DNA from: Mycobacterium sp. 1465703.0
GTDB taxonomy: Bacteria; Actinomycetota; Actinomycetes; Mycobacteriales; Mycobacteriaceae
DNA length: 36,771 nt
NCBI RefSeq assembly: GCF_001672975.1
Contig: NZ_LZKU01000197.1
Span: 1-36,771 of the forward strand
Reading direction: 5' to 3'
In this document: positions 7,548-14,775 of the stretch, piece by piece
Numbering within the stretch: the first letter of the stretch is position 1
Layout: each line of letters opens with the position of its first letter
The notes under the pieces: model-generated
The model's input: the letters and a program-made list of their open reading frames with translations, nothing else
What the model was told of the DNA's origin: nothing
Database searches by the model: none
Program-made: the position numbers and the translations under genes

Positions 7548-8528
7548 ATGATTGACTTCACCGGCCAGGTGGCGGTGGTCACCGGGGCCGGTCGGGGACT
7601 CGGCCGGCTCTACGCGCTGGACTTGGCCCGCCGCGGGGCGGCGGTGGTGGTCAACGACCTCGGTGGCTCGATGCGCGGTGACGGTTCGGACTCCGCTGTG
7701 GCCGATGAAGTGGTCGACGAGATCAAGAAGGCCGGTGGTATCGCGATCGCTTCATACGACTCGGTCGACAATCCCGCCGGCGGCCAGGCGATCGTCGACG
7801 CCGCCGTGCACGCGTTCGGGCGGCTGGACGCGGTGATCAGCAATGCCGGCATTTTCGGCAGCGTGCCCTTCGAAGACCTCTCGCACGACGACTGGACGCG
7901 GATGCTGCGCGTACATCTCGACGGCGGCTTTCATCTGTCGCAGCCCGCATACCGGGTGATGAAGAACAACGGCGGCGGACGATTCGTGTTCATCTCGTCC
8001 TCGGCGGGAATCTTCGGTCAGCCGATGGAAGCGCACTATGCGGCGGCCAAGGCCGGGCTGGTCGGATTGACGAACGTCATCGCCATCGAAGGCGGATCGC
8101 ACGGGATACTCGCCAATTCCGTTATGCCGACCGGCTTCTCACGCATGGTCAGCGAGACCGTCGGCGACGAGAAGTTCCTCGCCGAGTCCGGCTTCATGCA
8201 AGCCATCAGGCCCGAACTCGTCGTGCCGCTGGTGACATTTCTCGCCAGCACCGCCTGCACGTTCACCCATCGCAACTACTCCGCGGCCGCCGGCCGCTAT
8301 GCGCGGGTGTTCGTCGGGCTGGCCGAGGGCTGGCTCGCCGACGTCGCGAGCCCGCCCACGGCCGAAGACATCGAGGCCCATCTCGAACAGATCTCATCGA
8401 CGGAGAAGTTCATCGTGCCGGCATCGATCGTCGATGAGGTACTGGAAGTCTGTGCGCGACGCGGTGTCAGCCCGATGCCGGACAACGCCGAGGTCGCATT
8501 TCCCGAACCCCAACGCAACGGGAGCTGA
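7548..8528 (+). CDS. SDR dehydrogenase resembling the 3-hydroxyacyl-CoA dehydrogenase domain of MFE-2
   Basis: 326 residues. The nucleotide motif is TGAGRGLG, followed by VVNDLGGSMRGDGSD, a signature of the dehydrogenase domain of multifunctional enzyme type 2. The catalytic Tyr164 and Lys168 are in YAAAK, preceded by FISSSAG. The family oxidises 3-hydroxyacyl-CoA with NAD+, the third step of beta-oxidation. The ATG at 7548 is chosen because AGGAG lies 6-7 nt upstream; an in-frame ATG at 7530 has no ribosome site and falls within the -35 of the opposing promoter. With the two acyl-CoA dehydrogenases downstream it suggests a CoA-thioester degradation branch, although no enoyl-CoA hydratase, thiolase or CoA ligase is visible in the window. 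Confidence 0.88.
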   Translation: MIDFTGQVAVVTGAGRGLGRLYALDLARRGAAVVVNDLGGSMRGDGSDSAVADEVVDEIKKAGGIAIASYDSVDNPAGGQAIVDAAVHAFGRLDAVISNAGIFGSVPFEDLSHDDWTRMLRVHLDGGFHLSQPAYRVMKNNGGGRFVFISSSAGIFGQPMEAHYAAAKAGLVGLTNVIAIEGGSHGILANSVMPTGFSRMVSETVGDEKFLAESGFMQAIRPELVVPLVTFLASTACTFTHRNYSAAAGRYARVFVGLAEGWLADVASPPTAEDIEAHLEQISSTEKFIVPASIVDEVLEVCARRGVSPMPDNAEVAFPEPQRNGS

Positions 8529-8604
8529 TCGTGGACCAATTAGCAGACCACCGATGCCTCATACGATCGGCCACTTGCGGCGTCGCGCATGGCCGCCAAC
8601 GTCA

Positions 8605-8633
8605 TTGACCAAATATCTGCTCAACCGTAGAGT
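8605..8633 (+). promoter_or_regulatory. Promoter C with operator motif in the spacer, for the acyl-CoA dehydrogenase operon
   Basis: -35 TTGACC (8605-8610), 17-bp spacer AAATATCTGCTCAACCG, -10 TAGAGT (8628-8633). It is almost identical to the plus-strand promoter at 7483-7511. TTGACCAAAT/ATCTGCTCAA is palindromic at 8 of 10 positions. It sits in the 155-nt gap after the SDR, so the dehydrogenases can be transcribed separately. Confidence 0.65.
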
Positions 8634-8683
8634 CCGGCTTGGTCACAGTTCAAAGGCTTTTGACGCGCTGAAGACAGAGGAAC

Positions 8684-9832
8684 GTGGACTTTTCATACCC
8701 GGCGGAAGTCGAAGAATTCCGCACCGAACTGCGTGACTGGCTGTCGGATAACCTGACCGACGAGCTGGTGGCGGCCCGCCGGCCCACCGGCCGCGACGAC
8801 GCCGCTTTCGAGATGCTGCGGGCGTGGAACGCGACCATGGCCGACGCGGGCTGGGCCGCGGTGTCCTGGCCCCCCGAGTACGGCGGGCGGGGCGCGACGG
8901 TGCTCGAGCAACTGGTCTACACCGAAGAGACCACGCGTGCTCGAGCTCCCATGCCGCTCAACGTAATTGGGTTGAACAACATCGCACCGGCCATCATGCA
9001 GTACGGCACCGAGTCCCAGAAGCTCACGCTGCTCCCCCGGATGATGCGCGCCGACGACATCTGGTGCCAAGGGATGTCGGAACCCGAAGCCGGGTCCGAC
9101 CTCGCGGCGCTGCGCACCCGCGCCGTGCGAGATGGTGACGACTTCGTGGTCAACGGCCAGAAGATCTGGACCTCACTGGGGCATCGGGCCGACTGGTGTC
9201 AGCTCTACGTGCGCACCGATCCCGAGGCACCCAAGCACAAGGGCATCTCCTGCCTGATAGTCGACATGACGCTGCCGGGCATCGAGGTCCGCCCACTGGT
9301 GACGCTCAACGGTGACGCCGACTTCGCCGAGGTGTTCTTTCACGACGTCCGGGTGCCGGCGGACGCATTGCTCGGACCGCTCAATGCGGGCTGGCAGGTG
9401 GCCACCACCACGCTCAGCCATGAACGAGCCGGGGCCGCCAGACTGTACGCGGAGATGCAGGTCCGGCTCGAAGAGTTGGTCAACGATCTCGCGGCGGCCG
9501 GCACCGGCGCGCTACAGGATGCGGTGACGCTGCGGCGACTCGGCGAAATCGCGGTCCGCATCAAGTATCTCGAGGTCCTGTGTCAAAGGTCGATCTCGGC
9601 GTCATTGCACGGCGGTGATGCGCTGGGGTCGGCCAGCCTCGCCAAGACGGTGTGGGGTGAAATCGGGCAGGACTTGGCCACACTGGCCTTTGACGTGCTG
9701 GGCACCCGTGGATCCGGCGCGCCATGGGCGAACTACCGTCTGACGTCGCGGTCACTGACCATCGCGGGCGGCACCACGCAGATCAACAAGAACATCACCG
9801 CGCAGCGGGTATTGGGGTTGCCGCGCAAATGA
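8684..9832 (+). CDS. Acyl-CoA dehydrogenase (FadE-type), first subunit
   Basis: A 382-residue FAD enzyme expected to introduce an alpha,beta double bond in an acyl-CoA. The family signature is WCQGMSEPEAGSDLAALRTR (residues 127-146), followed by NGQKIWTS for FAD and substrate binding. The C-terminal TIAGGTTQINKNITAQRVLG is the usual end. The start is GTG at 8684 with GAGGA just upstream. The gene overlaps the next dehydrogenase by 4 nt (ATGA). In mycobacteria, adjacent unequal FadE pairs are known to form alpha2beta2 heterotetramers acting on steroid-CoA side chains, so this pair may work the same way on a bulky substrate; that is inference from arrangement. Confidence 0.93.
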   Translation: MDFSYPAEVEEFRTELRDWLSDNLTDELVAARRPTGRDDAAFEMLRAWNATMADAGWAAVSWPPEYGGRGATVLEQLVYTEETTRARAPMPLNVIGLNNIAPAIMQYGTESQKLTLLPRMMRADDIWCQGMSEPEAGSDLAALRTRAVRDGDDFVVNGQKIWTSLGHRADWCQLYVRTDPEAPKHKGISCLIVDMTLPGIEVRPLVTLNGDADFAEVFFHDVRVPADALLGPLNAGWQVATTTLSHERAGAARLYAEMQVRLEELVNDLAAAGTGALQDAVTLRRLGEIAVRIKYLEVLCQRSISASLHGGDALGSASLAKTVWGEIGQDLATLAFDVLGTRGSGAPWANYRLTSRSLTIAGGTTQINKNITAQRVLGLPRK

Positions 9833-10950
9833 ACCTCGAACTCAACGATGAGCAGGTGGCCCTGCGCGACACCACACGGCGCTTCCTGGCCGAAAAGGCG
9901 CCGATCTCGCCACATGTGCGGGGGTTGCTCGACGATCCCACCGGAACGGATCAGACGGTGTGGCGCGGTCTCGCCGATCTCGGCACCACCGGCCTGCTGG
10001 TGCCCGAGGACTGCGGCGGCGCCGGCATGACCATGGTCGAGGCCGCCATCGTTGCCGAAGAGCTAGGCGCCGCGCTGCATCCGGGACCGTGGTTGTCGAC
10101 CGCGGTGGCAGCCCCCCGCGCCCTGACCCGGCTCCGGGCCAACGACGTCGCACCGGAGTTGTTGCGTGGCATCGCGGACGGCACCACGGTGGCCGCCGCC
10201 TGCTTCCTGGGGTCAGCGGACGACGGCGTTGCCGCGAGCCGGCACGGGGACGAAATGGTGTTGCGCGGTGAGGTTACCGCGGTGCCCGACGCCGGCGCCG
10301 CCGACGTGCTACTCGCAGTCGCCGACGATGGACCGGCCGCCGGGCTCTACGTAGTGCGGGCCGACTCGTCCGGGGCGTCGATCACGTCCGAGCACGGCAT
10401 CGATCCGACCCGCAAGCAATTCCGTGTCACGTTCGATGCAGCGCCCGGGCATCGGCTGGCGGTGGCTGCTCCGGATGACGTTGCAGCGGTGATCGACGAC
10501 GTGCTGATCGCCGCGGCGGCCGACGCGCTCGGCGCAGCGCGCGCCGTCATGCACCTCGCCATCGAATACGCAAAGAGCAGAACGCAATTCGGCCAGCCGA
10601 TCGGCTCCTTCCAGGCGATCCAGCACCTGTGTGTGGACATGTTCGAGACCGTCGAACTGGCTCGCAGCGGCGTGATCCACGCATCCTGGGCCAGCGACGC
10701 GTTCCCCGGCGGCGACGGCCAATCCGGTGATGAGCGCCATCTTGCCGCGCTGCGGGCCAAGGCGTTCGCCGGGCGGCTGGCCACTGTGGCCGACACCGCC
10801 ATCCAGGTGTTCGGCGGGATCGGCTACACCTGGGAGCACGATGCGCATCTCTACCTCAAACGCCTGCTGAGCTGGAGTGCGTTCCTCGGCAGCCCCGATG
10901 AGTACCTCACCGAACTCGGTGCGCGCCTTGCCAAGAGAGGCAATCAATGA
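9829..10950 (+). CDS. Acyl-CoA dehydrogenase (FadE-type), second subunit
   Basis: 373 residues. It starts at the ATG overlapping the previous stop (ATGA at 9829-9832); an open frame reaching back to 9724 is inside the first subunit. The N-terminal helical part is MNLELNDEQVALRDTTRRF. The middle is divergent, with no SEPxAGSD signature equivalent. The C-terminal VFGGIGYTWEHDAHLYLKR (about residues 327-345) is the classic ACAD ending. A degenerate middle next to a complete partner is typical of heteromeric mycobacterial FadE pairs, in which the two chains complete one FAD and substrate site. The end overlaps the nitroreductase-fold gene by 4 nt. Confidence 0.92.
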   Translation: MNLELNDEQVALRDTTRRFLAEKAPISPHVRGLLDDPTGTDQTVWRGLADLGTTGLLVPEDCGGAGMTMVEAAIVAEELGAALHPGPWLSTAVAAPRALTRLRANDVAPELLRGIADGTTVAAACFLGSADDGVAASRHGDEMVLRGEVTAVPDAGAADVLLAVADDGPAAGLYVVRADSSGASITSEHGIDPTRKQFRVTFDAAPGHRLAVAAPDDVAAVIDDVLIAAAADALGAARAVMHLAIEYAKSRTQFGQPIGSFQAIQHLCVDMFETVELARSGVIHASWASDAFPGGDGQSGDERHLAALRAKAFAGRLATVADTAIQVFGGIGYTWEHDAHLYLKRLLSWSAFLGSPDEYLTELGARLAKRGNQ

Positions 10951-11597
10951 CGGAGATCGAGTACCTGCTCACCGCGACCCCCTCGGCGCGCAAGTCGCTC
11001 GACCTCAACGTGGCCGTCGATCTCGCTGATATCCGCGAGTGCCTGCGGATCGGGCTGCAGGCCGCCAACGGATCGAACGCCCAGTCATGGCGTTGGCTGG
11101 TGATCTCCGATCCGGCGCTGCGCACCGCGATCGCCGAACTGTATCGCCAGGCCTACCTGCTGCGCGTGGGTGGACAGCTGATTGCCGACCTGATGCCGGC
11201 GGGAACGCCCGAGAGCCGGGTGATGTCGTCGACGGAGTGGCTGGTCGAGCACATGGCGAAGGTGCCGCTGCTGGTAATCCCTTGTTATGAGCCCTATTTG
11301 CCTCGCATCGAGGGCGATGAGTCCTTCCATCTGGCCACGCTGTACGGCTCGATTTTTCCACCGGTGTGGAATTTTCAGCTGGCGTTGCACACCCGGGGCT
11401 ACGGGACGTGCATCACGACGCTGCATCTGCATCACGAAAAAGAAATCGGCGACCTGCTCGGCATTCCGCCAACCTATGTTCAGGGTTGTCTGCTGCCCGT
11501 CGGCCGCCTGCGTGCGGGCCACACGTTCTCCCCGGCGTCCCGGCGGCCGCTCGAGGAAGTCGTTGCGTGCAATCGCTGGGATGGCCCGCCGCTCTAG
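10947..11597 (+). CDS. Nitroreductase-fold FMN protein
   Basis: 216 residues. The N-terminal FMN phosphate-binding region is LQAANGSNAQSWRWLVISD (about residues 38-56). The middle helix is FPPVWNFQLALHTRGYGTC, and the C-terminal LLGIPPTYVQGCLLPVGRL matches the strand-turn where nitroreductases close over FMN. The family covers NAD(P)H-dependent reductases of nitro groups, quinones and enoyl compounds. It is the third gene of the plus-strand operon (ATGA overlap), so it probably reduces an intermediate of the same pathway. The real substrate cannot be told from sequence. Confidence 0.88.
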   Translation: MTEIEYLLTATPSARKSLDLNVAVDLADIRECLRIGLQAANGSNAQSWRWLVISDPALRTAIAELYRQAYLLRVGGQLIADLMPAGTPESRVMSSTEWLVEHMAKVPLLVIPCYEPYLPRIEGDESFHLATLYGSIFPPVWNFQLALHTRGYGTCITTLHLHHEKEIGDLLGIPPTYVQGCLLPVGRLRAGHTFSPASRRPLEEVVACNRWDGPPL

Positions 11598-11653
11598 AAT
11601 GGGTTTTCACCGCTTTGTGCAGCGCATTCATCCCGCACAGTCTGATAACCTCT

Positions 11654-11669
11654 AACAAAGATTTGGTTC
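11654..11669. promoter_or_regulatory. Weak copy of the island operator motif before the TetR gene
   Basis: AACAAAGATTTGGTTC resembles the consensus ACCAAATATCTGTTC with three substitutions and one inserted base. No clear TTGAnn/TAnnnT pair frames it as at the other sites. If real it would allow autoregulation. Confidence 0.25.
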
Positions 11670-11685
11670 GGTATTGAGAGGACGA

Positions 11686-11733
11686 ATGGGTATGTTCGCC
11701 AACCCGCAGTCGTCCGGATTCGCACACCGCTAA
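11686..11733 (+). CDS. 15-residue leader ORF preceding the TetR gene
   Basis: The ATG at 11686 follows a purine-rich ribosome site (GAGAGGACGA) and encodes MGMFANPQSSGFAHR, ending with TAA two bases before the regulator's ATG (TAATCATG). The regulator has no ribosome site of its own, so its translation may depend on ribosomes finishing this ORF. The peptide has no recognisable motif. This is an inference from spacing only. Confidence 0.4.
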   Translation: MGMFANPQSSGFAHR

Positions 11734-11735
11734 TC

Positions 11736-13016
11736 ATGCCGAGAGCCGACTCATTGCGCGCCCGCGGCACAGCTGATTCTCCAACGCGGCGCGCCGAGAT
11801 CCTGGCCACCGCCGCGTCGTTGATCGCATCGTCGGGACTGCGGACCTCGTTGCAGGAAATCGCCGATGCCGCAGGCATTCTTCCCGGCAGCCTGTATCAC
11901 CATTTCGAATCCAAAGAGGCGATCCTCGTCGAACTGATCCGCCGCTATCAGGACGATCTGGAGCGCATCGGGCGGGCCGCCCAGGCGAATTTGGACGAAC
12001 CCGACGCCCGCCCGGTTGCCGAGCAGATCATCGAACTCGGGTCGGCGATCGCCAACTGTGCCGTCGAACATCGCGCCGCGTTGCAGATGTCGTTCTATGA
12101 GGGTCCGAGCACGGATCCGGAGCTGATCAAGCTGACGCAGCAGCGGCCCGTGGCGATCCAGGAGGCGATGCTGCAGACGTTGCGCGCCGGCCGGTGGAGC
12201 GGCTACATCAAACCCGACATCGACCTTCCCACTTTGGCCGACCGGATCTGTCAGACCATGCTGCAGGTCGGCCTTGATGTCATGCGTCATAAATCCGCCA
12301 CCGACCAGGTGGCCGGGCTGCTGTGCCGAATCATTCTGCAAGGCTTGGCAACTCGTCCTCCAACCGACTCGGCGCTGGACCGGTCGAAGGCCTTCGCCGC
12401 AGCCGAGGACGTCATCGCAACGTGGTCCGACGACAGCGAGGCGGACCCCCGCGACAAGGCGGCACTGGTGCGTTCGGTGGCACGAACGGAATTCGGCCGC
12501 AGAGGTTATGAAGTCACCACCATCAGGGACATCGCGTCGGCCGCAGGCCTCGGTACCGGAACCGTGTATCGGGTGATCGGGTCAAAGGACGAGCTGTTGG
12601 CATCGATCATGGAATCCTTCGGCAGGAAGGTGGAGGCGGGCTGGGTCAACGTGCTGCGCTCGGATGCCACGCCGATCGAGAAGCTGGACGCCCTGAGCTG
12701 GGTCAACGTCAACGCGCTCGATCGATTCTCCGACGAGTTCAGGATTCAGCTGGCCTGGATGCGCCAGTCACCCCCGGACACACCCAACCCGGGATGGCTG
12801 TACGCCACCCGGCTGCGGCAGATGAAAACGCTTCTCACCGAAGGGATCCGGTCGGGAGAAATAAGTGTCGACGCACCATCCACCGCGATGTTGTCGCGCT
12901 GTGTCGTCGGCTTGCAGTGGATTCCGGAGAACATCCTTCAAGACGTGGGCACCCGGGCGGGGTTGGTGCACGCTCGCGACACCGTGCTGCGGGGCGTCGC
13001 GGTCCGCGGCAAGTAA
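11736..13016 (+). CDS. Double-domain TetR-family regulator (two TetR units in one chain)
   Basis: A 426-residue protein, twice the usual TetR length. The first TetR_N domain is at about residues 17-65, with helix-turn-helix SLQEIADAAGILPGSLYHHF (39-58). A ligand/dimer region follows to about 210. The second TetR_N domain is at about 240-291, with helix-turn-helix TTIRDIASAAGLGTGTVYRV (261-280), and then a second C-terminal region. A single chain could form a pseudo-dimer with two unlike DNA-reading heads, which would suit an imperfectly symmetric operator. It lies in the middle of the island, and the motif CCAAATATCTGTTC recurs at six promoters around it, making it the prime candidate regulator. 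A candidate leader ORF overlaps its initiation region. Confidence 0.92.
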   Translation: MPRADSLRARGTADSPTRRAEILATAASLIASSGLRTSLQEIADAAGILPGSLYHHFESKEAILVELIRRYQDDLERIGRAAQANLDEPDARPVAEQIIELGSAIANCAVEHRAALQMSFYEGPSTDPELIKLTQQRPVAIQEAMLQTLRAGRWSGYIKPDIDLPTLADRICQTMLQVGLDVMRHKSATDQVAGLLCRIILQGLATRPPTDSALDRSKAFAAAEDVIATWSDDSEADPRDKAALVRSVARTEFGRRGYEVTTIRDIASAAGLGTGTVYRVIGSKDELLASIMESFGRKVEAGWVNVLRSDATPIEKLDALSWVNVNALDRFSDEFRIQLAWMRQSPPDTPNPGWLYATRLRQMKTLLTEGIRSGEISVDAPSTAMLSRCVVGLQWIPENILQDVGTRAGLVHARDTVLRGVAVRGK

Positions 13017-13038
13017 ACCTCAATTAACCGCCCCGCTA

Positions 13039-13067
13039 TTGAACCAAATAACTGTTACCCATACAGT
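13039..13067 (+). promoter_or_regulatory. Promoter E with operator motif in the spacer, for the SDR at 13113
   Basis: -35 TTGAAC (13039-13044), 17-bp spacer CAAATAACTGTTACCCA, -10 TACAGT (13062-13067). The spacer carries the island motif with changes (CCAAATAACTGTTA). AACTGT (13050-13055) and ACAGTT (13063-13068) form a separate inverted repeat with a 7-bp gap. Confidence 0.55.
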
Positions 13068-13112
13068 TGAGCGGTTAGAACCGCGTTGGCATTATCCGAG
13101 AAGGGGATTTCC

Positions 13113-13955
13113 ATGACCATTGTCGATCGGTTGCGCTACGACGGCAAGCGCGCTCTCGTTGTCGGTGGCGCGACTGGCATGGGCGCCGCGGCGGCCAAGT
13201 CGGCGGCCGAGCTTGGCGCCGAAGTCATCGTGATGGACTACGCGCCGGTGGACTACAAGGTCGCTCAGTCCATCCAGGTGGACCTGCGTGATCCCGCGTC
13301 CATCGATTCCGCCGTCGAGCAGCTGGATGGTCCGATCCACGCGGTGTTCTCCGCCGCCGGCGTGGCGGACGGAACGATCGATCTGATGAAGATCAACTTC
13401 ATCGGCCACCGCCACCTGATCGACCGCCTGCTGGAAAAGGACCAACTGCCCAACGGCTCGGCCATCTGCTTCATCTCCTCGGTCGCCGGCATGGGCTGGG
13501 AGAACGACCTGGACCTGATGCTGGAATTTCTGGCCACGCCGGACTTCGCGGCGGCCGAGGCATGGTGCCAGGCGCACGAATCCGAAGGGATCAACCACTA
13601 CGGCACCAGCAAGAAGGTGATCAACACCTACGTGGCGACCCAGGGCTACCCGCTGGCCAAGAAGGGCATTCGTATCAACGCGATCTGTCCCGGCCCGACC
13701 GACACCCCGCTGGCCCAGGCCAACGCCGATCTGTGGCTGTCCTTCGCCCAGGACTACCGCGACGAGACGGGCTCGAAGGTGCACACGCCCGAGCAGATGG
13801 GTGACGTGATGGCCTTCCTCAACAGCGAGGCGGCCTGCGGCGTCAGCGGGATCACCATGCTGGTGGACTCGGGCCACACCATGGCCTCGATGACCGGCGC
13901 CTACGCGCCGGGCAAGCCGATCATCGACATCATCATGGGCAAGGTAAAGCTCTAA
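13113..13955 (+). CDS. SDR dehydrogenase of the 3-alpha-hydroxysteroid dehydrogenase-like type
   Basis: 280 residues. The nucleotide motif is VVGGATGMGAAAA (about residues 14-26), with catalytic Tyr163 and Lys167 in YGTSK. The C-terminal loop INAICPGPTDTPLA is typical. The abbreviated core (ALVVGGATGMG, then a short predicted NAD half, then the insert ENDLDLMLEFLATPDF before the active Tyr) resembles 3-alpha-HSD/carbonyl reductase-type SDRs, so it should oxidise a secondary alcohol with NAD(P). The ATG at 13113 follows GAAGGGGA; an earlier TTG frame to 13086 adds residues without support. It is driven by promoter E and so probably belongs to the same regulon. Confidence 0.88.
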   Translation: MTIVDRLRYDGKRALVVGGATGMGAAAAKSAAELGAEVIVMDYAPVDYKVAQSIQVDLRDPASIDSAVEQLDGPIHAVFSAAGVADGTIDLMKINFIGHRHLIDRLLEKDQLPNGSAICFISSVAGMGWENDLDLMLEFLATPDFAAAEAWCQAHESEGINHYGTSKKVINTYVATQGYPLAKKGIRINAICPGPTDTPLAQANADLWLSFAQDYRDETGSKVHTPEQMGDVMAFLNSEAACGVSGITMLVDSGHTMASMTGAYAPGKPIIDIIMGKVKL

Positions 13956-13990
13956 CGGCGATTGGGATCAGCCGCGCTACGGTCGGAGGC

Positions 13991-14632
13991 ATGGCAAAAG
14001 TCATCGTCATCGGCGGCCACGGCAAGGTCGCGTTGCACCTGGCCCGCATCCTGACCGAGCGCGGCGACGAGGTGAGCTCAGTCTTCCGCAATCCGGACCA
14101 CTCCGACGACGTCGCGGCCACCGGCGCCAAGGCGGTGGTGGCCGACATCGAGCAGCTGGACACCGACGCACTGGCTGGGCTGGTGGCCGGGCACGACGCC
14201 GTCGTCTTCTCGGCCGGTGCGGGGGGTGGCAACCCGGAGCGCACCTATGCCGTCGACCGCGATGCGGCGATCCGGGTGATCGACGCTGCCGCGCAGGCAG
14301 GCCTCAAACGCTTTGTGATGGTGTCGTATTTCGGCGCCGGACCGGATCATGGTGTGCCGCAGGATGATCCGTTCTTCCCATATGCCGAAGCCAAGGCCGC
14401 CGCCGACACCCACCTGCGAGCCAGCGACCTGGACTGGACGGTGCTGGGCCCCGGCCGGCTCACACTGGAACAGCCGACCGGCAAAATCGTGCTGGCGAAG
14501 GGCAAGGGTGAGGTATCCCGCGCTGACGTTGCGCTCGTCGCGGCCGCCGCGCTGGCCGATGATTCGACCATCCGGCGAACCATCGAATTCAACAACGGCG
14601 ACATCCCCATCGCGGAAGCGTTGGCGAACTGA
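13991..14632 (+). CDS. NAD(P)H-binding atypical SDR (NmrA/YwnB-like)
   Basis: 213 residues. The N-terminal Rossmann motif is VIVIGGHGKVALHLA. The sequence continues VVADIEQLD, DAVVFSAGAGGG and FVMVSYFGAGPD, as in sugar-epimerase-like, flavin-reductase or NmrA-type proteins. A canonical YxxxK is replaced by YAEAKAAADTHL, with Tyr and Lys in the expected places. Its role is probably a redox sensor or reductase of unknown substrate. It begins 35 nt after the SDR and carries no island motif of its own, so it may be co-transcribed with it. Confidence 0.85.
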   Translation: MAKVIVIGGHGKVALHLARILTERGDEVSSVFRNPDHSDDVAATGAKAVVADIEQLDTDALAGLVAGHDAVVFSAGAGGGNPERTYAVDRDAAIRVIDAAAQAGLKRFVMVSYFGAGPDHGVPQDDPFFPYAEAKAAADTHLRASDLDWTVLGPGRLTLEQPTGKIVLAKGKGEVSRADVALVAAAALADDSTIRRTIEFNNGDIPIAEALAN

Positions 14633-14762
14633 CTAAACTCCTCCCCCGCAGCTCGTATCCCGTCGTCCCGTCCCCGCGGCTGCTAAACCGAGTTCCTGAA
14701 CGACGCGTTGCGAAACCATGAAACGAATACCGGTGTACAGGCTCGGACGCCTGTTCGGCCGA

Positions 14763-14768
14763 TAGCGT
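14763..14768 (+). promoter_or_regulatory. -10 element of a probable leaderless promoter
   Basis: TAGCGT ends 7 nt before the ATG at 14776, placing the expected transcription start on or near the start codon. No ribosome site precedes the ATG. A -35 is not clear. Confidence 0.35.
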
Positions 14769-14775
14769 GCAGTGC

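Noticed and set aside
13075..13086. TTAGAACCGCGTT as a second KstR site
   Set aside because: The half-sites are separated by three bases instead of two and the right half is incomplete.
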